Shown here: in pieces, positions 1 to 4,411 of the stretch | How positions within the stretch are numbered: position 1 is the stretch's first letter | Layout: each line of letters begins with the position of its first letter | DNA from: Candidatus Parvarchaeota archaeon | Lineage (GTDB): Archaea; Nanobdellota; Nanobdellia; Parvarchaeales; Parvarchaeaceae | DNA: 7,393 bases | Assembly: GCA_023378805.1 (NCBI GenBank) | Contig: JAMCSQ010000008.1 | Coordinates: 1-7,393 of the forward strand | Direction: 5' to 3' | Notes under the pieces: generated by a model | Told to the model about the DNA's origin: nothing | The model's input: the letters and a program-made list of their open reading frames with translations, nothing else | Database searches by the model: none | Position numbers and translations under genes: made by a program

Positions 1-28
1 ATAAATAATATATGGTGGACTGTTAGTA

Positions 29-820
29 ATGGAAGACATAAATGAGATCTATAATAAAATAATTAGTAAATTAAACGAAGGCCCTTCGCTTATACTTGAA
101 ATAGCGGAAAGGATAGAGAAGGATACGTTACAGACACAAACAATAGTAGATTATTTTGCGGCAAGAGGGGAAATAAAAAAAACCTCAAGACGGTTCGGTT
201 CCTCATCTATCTACTTTTTTGAAAAAGACAGAGAAAAGGCACTTAACCTGCTCATGCAGACATTAAATAACCAGGAAAAGGCACTTGTGAATAAAATAAG
301 AGAAAAGAAGGTAATAAACATGGAGTCTCTTTCGTCGGCAGAACGGTATATCTCTCAAAATCTTACTGATTTTATTAAAAAGGTTTCAGCACAGGACAAC
401 CAGACTGGGCAAAAGGCAGATTACCTTTATGAGCAGGGATTAAGTTTAGAGGATGTAAAATCATTTATAAACATAAAAGATGAAAAGCCTAAACCGGTTC
501 AGCGTGAAACAAATATCAAAAAACCAAGAGAAAACAAAGGGCCTATAAAACAGGAGTTCGGTGAAACGCTAATAAAAAACGGGTTTGAAGAACCTAAGGA
601 AATTGAAAAAGGTGTTTTCCTGTGTTTATATGGACAGCATAAGATAAAGGTAATTGTACAGATATTAAATAAAAAATCAGTAGTAAAGAAGGACTTTATA
701 AATGCTATGGGTTACAGCACCGTTTATAAGACAATAGTATTTATACTTACAAATGCTGAAAAAATCACCGGAAACAAAAGCTTTGGCAACATGGTGTATG
801 TTATAAAGACGGAGATATGA
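29..820 (+). CDS. Uncharacterised archaeal winged-helix protein with C-terminal nuclease-fold-like domain
   Basis: The product has 263 residues and no assigned function. Residues 4-66 read as a winged helix: helices at about 4-15 and 20-30, a putative recognition helix at 31-48, and a wing ending in FGSSSIYFFE (56-65). Residues 67-120 (LNNQEKALVNKIREKKVI near 79-96, then a DF at 114-115) resemble a widespread uncharacterised archaeal family with the pattern GGSPLYY...LN.KEK...L.EKKVL...DF; I recall this from memory and did not search it. Residues 150-175 are a charged, Pro/Lys-rich linker. Residues 177-263 form an alpha/beta domain (KIKVIVQIL 205-213, YKTIVFILTN 233-242) that could be a degenerate PD-(D/E)XK nuclease-like fold, but no clear D...ExK catalytic set is seen. 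ATG 29 is the only ATG available: the frame has a stop at 2-4. A GGTGG at 14-18 may act as ribosome binding site. The gene overlaps trmI by ATGA, so the two are probably co-translated. Coding status is confident; function is open. Confidence 0.8.
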   Translation: MEDINEIYNKIISKLNEGPSLILEIAERIEKDTLQTQTIVDYFAARGEIKKTSRRFGSSSIYFFEKDREKALNLLMQTLNNQEKALVNKIREKKVINMESLSSAERYISQNLTDFIKKVSAQDNQTGQKADYLYEQGLSLEDVKSFINIKDEKPKPVQRETNIKKPRENKGPIKQEFGETLIKNGFEEPKEIEKGVFLCLYGQHKIKVIVQILNKKSVVKKDFINAMGYSTVYKTIVFILTNAEKITGNKSFGNMVYVIKTEI

Positions 821-1563
821 AAAAAAATAGGATATTCTTGATTAATGAAAGCCATTCAATAGTAATAGACGGAGACAAAGAAAGTAATACGCAATTTGGA
901 ATATTCAAACCAGGTAAATTAAAAGAGAAAAAACCCGGCTCTAAGGTAAAAACTCACAATGGGAATGAGTTCTATGTCATTGAACCCGGAACTCCGGATT
1001 TAATAAAAAAGACAATACGACTACCACAGATAATTACGTTAAAAGACATTGGGAGTATGGCAATGTATCTAGGAGTAAAAAATGACAGCAAGATATTCGA
1101 TGCCGGAACAGGTTCAGGAGTTGTTGCATGTTCATTGGCAAACCTTTCAAAGGACATAAAAGTATTTTCTTATGAAATAAGGAAAGAATTCATGAAAGTA
1201 GCGAAGAAAAACTCAGAGCTATTTAACTTAAAGAATATAAAATTCAACAATTTAGACGTCAAAAATGGCATAAAAGAAAAGAATTTTGACTGCGGGGTTC
1301 TTGACCTACCGGATCCTTGGGAGGTACTGCCTACAATAACAAAAAACTTCAAGGTTGGTGCAAGAGTAGTTACATACTCTCCGTCTATTATACAGGTAGA
1401 AAAAACACTTAGATCGCTTCCAAAAAACATGAAAGTAGAAAGATTAATACAGAACAATGAAATAAACTGGAAAACTGAAGTTGAAAGAGATATACTAAGA
1501 CCTGAAAGTAATGGAATACTCCATACTGCTTTCCTTCTTTTTATAAGGAAAGTTGCACCTTAA
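817..1563 (+). CDS. trmI: tRNA (adenine-57/58-N1)-methyltransferase TrmI
   Basis: This is a class I SAM-dependent methyltransferase of 248 residues, the usual size for archaeal TrmI. In archaea the enzyme methylates N1 of A58, and often A57, in the tRNA T-loop, acting as a homotetramer in the cytoplasm. Residues 1-60 are the beta-rich N-terminal domain. Then come QIITLKDIG (71-79), SAM-binding motif I DAGTGSG (95-101), the acidic end of the second strand SYE (118-120), and the TrmI signature motif IV DLPDPW (163-168), with D163 the likely base-contacting residue. YSPSIIQV (187-194) and the C-terminal RP...HTAFLLFIRK (228-245) are also typical of the family. The start is the ATG of an ATGA overlap with the preceding gene. 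A GGAG at 811-814 lies only 2 nt upstream, closer than usual, so translation may depend on termination-reinitiation. All key motifs are intact and the enzyme should be active. The stop lies 18 bp from the converging rps7 stop. Confidence 0.93.
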   Translation: MKKNRIFLINESHSIVIDGDKESNTQFGIFKPGKLKEKKPGSKVKTHNGNEFYVIEPGTPDLIKKTIRLPQIITLKDIGSMAMYLGVKNDSKIFDAGTGSGVVACSLANLSKDIKVFSYEIRKEFMKVAKKNSELFNLKNIKFNNLDVKNGIKEKNFDCGVLDLPDPWEVLPTITKNFKVGARVVTYSPSIIQVEKTLRSLPKNMKVERLIQNNEINWKTEVERDILRPESNGILHTAFLLFIRKVAP

Positions 1564-1581
1564 TCGATAAAAATTTCAATT
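1564..1581. terminator. Convergent intergenic junction, possible shared terminator
   Basis: These 18 bp separate the stop of trmI (plus) from the stop of rps7 (minus). On the minus strand the junction gives a TTTTT run (complement of 1569-1573). On the plus strand it gives TTT at 1574-1576 and TTTT at 1580-1583, running into the rps7 stop. Archaeal RNA polymerase can terminate at short U-rich tracts without a hairpin, so these runs could end both transcripts, but they are short and the region is AT-rich anyway. I see no stable hairpin. If they do not terminate, the two transcripts would overlap at their 3' ends. Confidence 0.3.
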
Positions 1582-2211
1582 TTATCTGCTTGATGCAGCC
1601 TGTCTTTCGGTGTCTATTCTTTTTGAGATAGGAAATGCTATATCCTGATTATTTGCTGCCTGAGTAAGTATCTCATACAAAGCTTTGTCTGCTTTTTTGC
1701 CAGTTGCCGACAACTGGTATGTTCCTTCTGCTATCCATCTCAATGCAAGGTCTGCTCTTCTTACAGGCGCTGTGTCGACCTGCTTTGCAAGTCTCTGTCC
1801 ACCTATTAAAAGAGTCATTACTTCTTCCTTTGGTGCCGAATTCTCTATCGCTTTTACAAGAACCTGCAAAGGATTCAATCCATCCTTGCTTATCATGTCA
1901 AATGAACTTTCAACTAGATTAGAAGCGGTATTGAATCTTCCAGACATCAACTTGCTGGTCCTTAAATGTTTCTTTCCCCTGTGGCCTGGAACCATAAGAT
2001 GGCTTATAAGCCTCTCAACTATGCTCATTCTCTCCCTTGCCAGCCTCTGCTGTGACAGCCTGCCTGAAGTTTTAGGCACTATGACAGGCTTTAAGGAGAT
2101 TACATTTTTAAGTCCTAAATCGTTTACTACAACTCCATCGAAACTGTACTTTCCAAAGAGTTTTATCTCATTTTCCTTTTTAACTTTTTCCAGTGATTTT
2201 TCTTCTTCCAT
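1582..2211 (-). CDS. rps7: 30S ribosomal protein uS7 (S7)
   Basis: The product has 209 residues, normal for archaeal uS7, which nucleates assembly of the 30S head and borders the E site and mRNA exit path. The N-terminal part shows the archaeal pattern KLFGKYSFDGVVVND (17-31). SIVERLISHLM (63-73), NPLQVLVKAIENSAPKEE (113-130) and PVRRADLALRWI (149-160) are the family core, and the C-terminus ends in AASSR. The hairpin segment TLLIGGQRLAKQVD (133-146) is more divergent than usual (see findings). The ATG lies 1 nt after the rps12 stop with no clear Shine-Dalgarno sequence, so translational coupling to rps12 is likely. It is the last gene of the operon in this window. In many archaea EF-2 or EF-1A genes and rps10 follow, but here the strand switches. 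Confidence 0.96.
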   Translation of the reverse strand: MEEEKSLEKVKKENEIKLFGKYSFDGVVVNDLGLKNVISLKPVIVPKTSGRLSQQRLARERMSIVERLISHLMVPGHRGKKHLRTSKLMSGRFNTASNLVESSFDMISKDGLNPLQVLVKAIENSAPKEEVMTLLIGGQRLAKQVDTAPVRRADLALRWIAEGTYQLSATGKKADKALYEILTQAANNQDIAFPISKRIDTERQAASSR

Positions 2212-2212
2212 T

Positions 2213-2650
2213 TTATCTAACCGGTTTCTGCTTTCTTCCCTTAACCAATTCTTTCAATGATATCCCATTGACTTTTATTATCTTAAACTTCACTCCTGGA
2301 AGATCACCACGCGCTCCCTTCTGTGCTCCCCCGATTCTTTCAATTATAACATCATTATGCTCGTCTACAAATGATACTCCCTTGCTCCAGGGAATGTATG
2401 CTGTTATGATTTTACCATTTTTAGTAAGCTGAACCTTACATGATTTCCTTTTACCAGATGATGGCTTTTTGGGAGTTATTTCAACCTTCTCTAAAACTAT
2501 GCCTCTTGCCTGAGGTGCGCCTGCTAATGGATCATTCTTTTTCCAGCTTCCGCTGAAATAAGACTTACTTTTATTCTTACTGAATCTTACTCTCTCCTTT
2601 CGGCGAAGCAACATTTTTCCGTTAAATAGCCCTCTTGTCTTGTTTCCCAT
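2213..2650 (-). CDS. rps12: 30S ribosomal protein uS12 (S12)
   Basis: The product has 145 residues and is an archaeal-type uS12, the decoding-centre protein that contacts 16S rRNA near A1492/A1493 and G530. Family landmarks are DPLAGAPQARGIVLEKV (40-56), VQLTKNGK (73-80), FVDEHNDV (94-101), GDLPGVKFK (115-123) and the C-terminal KPVR. The decoding loop, normally KPNSAxRK, reads KPSSGKRK (62-69). The proline (P63) and second serine (S65) remain, but the near-universal Asn and Ala are replaced by Ser and Gly. The start is 7 nt after the nusA stop. There is no obvious ribosome binding site; the upstream minus-strand sequence is a run of A and T. Identification is firm; the loop change is described in findings. 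Confidence 0.95.
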   Translation of the reverse strand: MGNKTRGLFNGKMLLRRKERVRFSKNKSKSYFSGSWKKNDPLAGAPQARGIVLEKVEITPKKPSSGKRKSCKVQLTKNGKIITAYIPWSKGVSFVDEHNDVIIERIGGAQKGARGDLPGVKFKIIKVNGISLKELVKGRKQKPVR

Positions 2651-2657
2651 AAATTTT

Positions 2658-3068
2658 TTACTTAATATTTATACTAACTATATTAAAATACCTTTGCATT
2701 AGCATTTTAATCAGTTTTATTTTGTTACTACTTATTTTACCATCAACGGAAGCCTCAACTTTCTTAGATTCGTCTTCCTTTCCATGGACAGTTATGTATC
2801 CTGATATAAGTTTGTTTGGTCTTATAACGTTTTCAAAAAGCTTTACAGGATCATCGGAATACTCTATCACAATTACCTCTTTTTTTAGCATTTCCTGCAG
2901 CATTTTTATCTTGATTCCATTTTTACCTATCGCCAAACCAGCTTGGCCCTGATTTACGACAAACACTATTTTATCCTCAAAATTTATACAGTCCCTAGGC
3001 ATAACGCTTGTAACATCAGAAAACAAATTGATTGATAAAATAATGTCACTATCGAATTTTATGTTCAT
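2658..3068 (-). CDS. nusA: Archaeal NusA-like KH-domain RNA-binding protein
   Basis: The product has 136 residues and is the short archaeal NusA homologue, which lacks the bacterial N-terminal polymerase-binding and S1 domains and consists of two KH domains. The first KH domain is well preserved: VTSVMPRDCINFEDKIVFVV (19-38), then GLAIGKNGIKIKML (44-57) with the GKNG loop at 48-51. The second KH domain (about 88-133) keeps the final helix and strand (MLMQRYFNIVSINI), but its GxxG loop is lost: the expected site reads DGKISSNKIK (109-118). The family is thought to act in transcription elongation or termination, or in ribosome biogenesis; the archaeal role is not well established. It sits between rpl30e (4 nt) and rps12 (7 nt), the standard place in archaea. 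The upstream ribosome binding site is weak (AAGAAG-like). The ATG is the first in frame after the rpl30e stop. Confidence 0.9.
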   Translation of the reverse strand: MNIKFDSDIILSINLFSDVTSVMPRDCINFEDKIVFVVNQGQAGLAIGKNGIKIKMLQEMLKKEVIVIEYSDDPVKLFENVIRPNKLISGYITVHGKEDESKKVEASVDGKISSNKIKLIKMLMQRYFNIVSINIK

Positions 3069-3072
3069 ATCT

Positions 3073-3330
3073 TTACTTCTTAATTCCCAAAACGGTTATG
3101 CCAAATGATTTACCGCAGGCAATTGAAAGTGCATCACTGTCTCCATCATACTTATATTTTTCTGTTTCGAGTCCGTTCAATTTTTCAAGAATTTTTTCGC
3201 TTGCATTGCTAGCGTATACTATAAAAGAAACCTCTCCATTTTTATAGGCCCTTAAAGTAGAATTCAATCCTACAAAAACTTTATTACTCTTTATTTTTTC
3301 CTGAATTTTCTTCGCTATTTCCTTTTCCAT
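3073..3330 (-). CDS. rpl30e: 50S ribosomal protein eL30 (L30e), short form
   Basis: The product has 85 residues, against roughly 95-110 in most archaea. It belongs to the L7Ae/L30e RNA-binding fold, which recognises kink-turn-like RNA, and is expected in the large subunit. Visible landmarks are [11 protein letters not shown] (18-28, matching the family GxNxTxR RNA-contact segment), FIVYASNAS (36-44) and [16 protein letters not shown] (68-83). The protein ends there, so the usual C-terminal segment after the last conserved strand (typically containing DPGxS) is absent. The start at 3330 lies inside the end of rpoA2, an overlap of 47 nt. It is supported by alignment to the family N-terminus and by a GGTGA ribosome binding site 6 nt upstream. 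Its position between rpoA2 and nusA is the conserved archaeal one. It is unlikely to be a different L7Ae paralogue, given the context. Confidence 0.9.
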   Translation of the reverse strand: MEKEIAKKIQEKIKSNKVFVGLNSTLRAYKNGEVSFIVYASNASEKILEKLNGLETEKYKYDGDSDALSIACGKSFGITVLGIKK

Positions 3331-4411
3331 TTTTCTTCACCACTAATTCAACCCCGCCTGTACCTATGGGTATTACCTGATTTGAAAGTATATTGTTTGC
3401 AACGTATTTAAATGGATCTGACTCATGGTAAAGCCCTGCCTCTATAAGGTGTTTCAATGGGACTTCAAATGATGCTCTTGCAAGCACTGAATCGGCTTCT
3501 CCGCTTAACCCATACCTTCCTATGCCTCTTACTGTACCGTCAAGGCACATTGCATCGGCTATTAAAAATATGTGTCTTAAGTCAACAGTTAATCCTACAT
3601 TTTGCAGGGTTGAGTTTACTTCCTCAATTATCAGATTCCTTGCAGCTTCTATACCCAATACCTTTGAAACTTCTATTATATCATTTGATATTGTATTTTT
3701 AGAATCAACTTCTTCCATTTTAAGTACCTCTGAAAGATTTGTACCTATAGTTTTTATCCAGTAATTCCCATTCGAATCCTGATTTAATATAGCCCTAGAA
3801 ACCCCTGGTAAACCTGAAAGATTTATCTCTACTATTTTATTCCTAAGTCTTATCAGCTTTTTAACGCTATCTGCGGATTTATCTATGACTGAAAGGTTGT
3901 CTCCTTCTACTGCTGTAGATACCTTTAAATTTGAAAGCTTTGCTGTAACGTCTTTGGTTGTAAACCCGTATTCCTTCAAAAGTCCTTTGTCAAGCACGAA
4001 TTCTATCGACTTCTTTCTAAGAGATACGGTATAAGAAGAAGTTATGTCACCTATTTTTATCTCAATCATTTTAGAAGCTATTTCGCTTGCCTTCTGCTTC
4101 GATTTTGCGTATTCCTCTTTCAAGTATATATCCATAAATGGAGTAGAGATATCCTTTTTAGAGTCAAATATCTCAACTAATCTTGGTAAACCACTTGTTG
4201 TATTAATTACTGAAAGACCAGCTGCGTGCTTTGTCCTAAGCGTAAGCTGAGTACTAGCCTCACCTATGCTTTGTGCTGCTATTACCCCAACGGCTTCTCC
4301 TGGTGTAACCAAAGATCTTGTATATATTTTTTCAAGTTCCGATAACTCTGCATTTTCTCCGTATTTCTCCTTGAATGCTACAATGTATTTTTCCGGTATT
4401 TCTATTTTCAT
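3284..4411 (-). CDS. rpoA2: DNA-directed RNA polymerase subunit A'' (Rpo1C)
   Basis: The product has 375 residues and is the C-terminal part of the archaeal split largest subunit. It carries the trigger loop and part of the clamp and jaw. [19 protein letters not shown] (35-53) leads into the trigger loop [11 protein letters not shown] (55-65) and SGLPRLVEI (73-81). [10 protein letters not shown] (200-209), [10 protein letters not shown] (277-286) and [20 protein letters not shown] (292-311) followed by SFEVPLKHL (314-322) are family hallmarks. The trigger-loop histidine (H62) is present, but the preceding residue is Lys rather than Phe, and EPGTQ is EASTQ. The start overlaps the rpoA1 stop by ATGA and has a GGGGGATC ribosome binding site about 7 nt upstream. 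The family core ends near residue 358. A hydrophilic tail rich in Lys, Asn, Glu and Ser (359-375) is encoded largely within the overlap with rpl30e. Confidence 0.96.
   Translation of the reverse strand: MKIEIPEKYIVAFKEKYGENAELSELEKIYTRSLVTPGEAVGVIAAQSIGEASTQLTLRTKHAAGLSVINTTSGLPRLVEIFDSKKDISTPFMDIYLKEEYAKSKQKASEIASKMIEIKIGDITSSYTVSLRKKSIEFVLDKGLLKEYGFTTKDVTAKLSNLKVSTAVEGDNLSVIDKSADSVKKLIRLRNKIVEINLSGLPGVSRAILNQDSNGNYWIKTIGTNLSEVLKMEEVDSKNTISNDIIEVSKVLGIEAARNLIIEEVNSTLQNVGLTVDLRHIFLIADAMCLDGTVRGIGRYGLSGEADSVLARASFEVPLKHLIEAGLYHESDPFKYVANNILSNQVIPIGTGGVELVVKKNGKGNSEENSGKNKE
3337..3341 (-). promoter_or_regulatory. Shine-Dalgarno site for rpl30e
   Basis: The minus strand reads GGTGA, part of the GGAGGTGA consensus, followed by 6 nt and then the ATG at 3330. 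The site lies within the coding sequence of the rpoA2 C-terminal tail. It supports the rpl30e start at 3330 and therefore the 47-nt overlap between the two genes. Confidence 0.6.

Noticed and set aside
3..13. AAATAATATAT before the first plus-strand gene, a possible TATA box for a leaderless transcript
   Set aside because: It is at the window edge with no upstream context to judge a BRE. A GGTGG ribosome binding site at 14-18 would compete with the leaderless idea. It is too weak to list as a promoter.
12..26. Mini-ORF ATG GTG GAC TGT TAG just upstream of the first gene, a possible leader peptide
   Set aside because: Four codons overlapping the putative ribosome binding site with no attenuator structure visible; likely chance.
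1..45. Open frame from base 1 to a TGA at 43-45, possibly the end of an upstream gene
   Set aside because: Only 14 codons are visible and they show no recognisable sequence, so coding cannot be supported.
1685..2260. 191-codon plus-strand open frame opposite rps7
   Set aside because: It is antisense to a clear ribosomal protein gene, its translation is Ser/Phe/Leu-rich as expected from reverse-frame reading, and it has no ribosome binding site or family resemblance.
2666..2673. TATAAATA on the minus strand about 20 nt upstream of the rps12 ATG, a possible internal TATA box
   Set aside because: It lies inside the nusA coding end in very AT-rich sequence, no purine-rich BRE is obvious, and the spacing would put the transcription start slightly inside rps12. 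Chance is more likely.
4408..4411. Break between A' and A'' as a possible frameshifted single rpoA gene
   Set aside because: The split falls at the standard archaeal position between bridge helix and trigger loop, with an ATGA overlap and its own ribosome binding site, so these are two normal genes.
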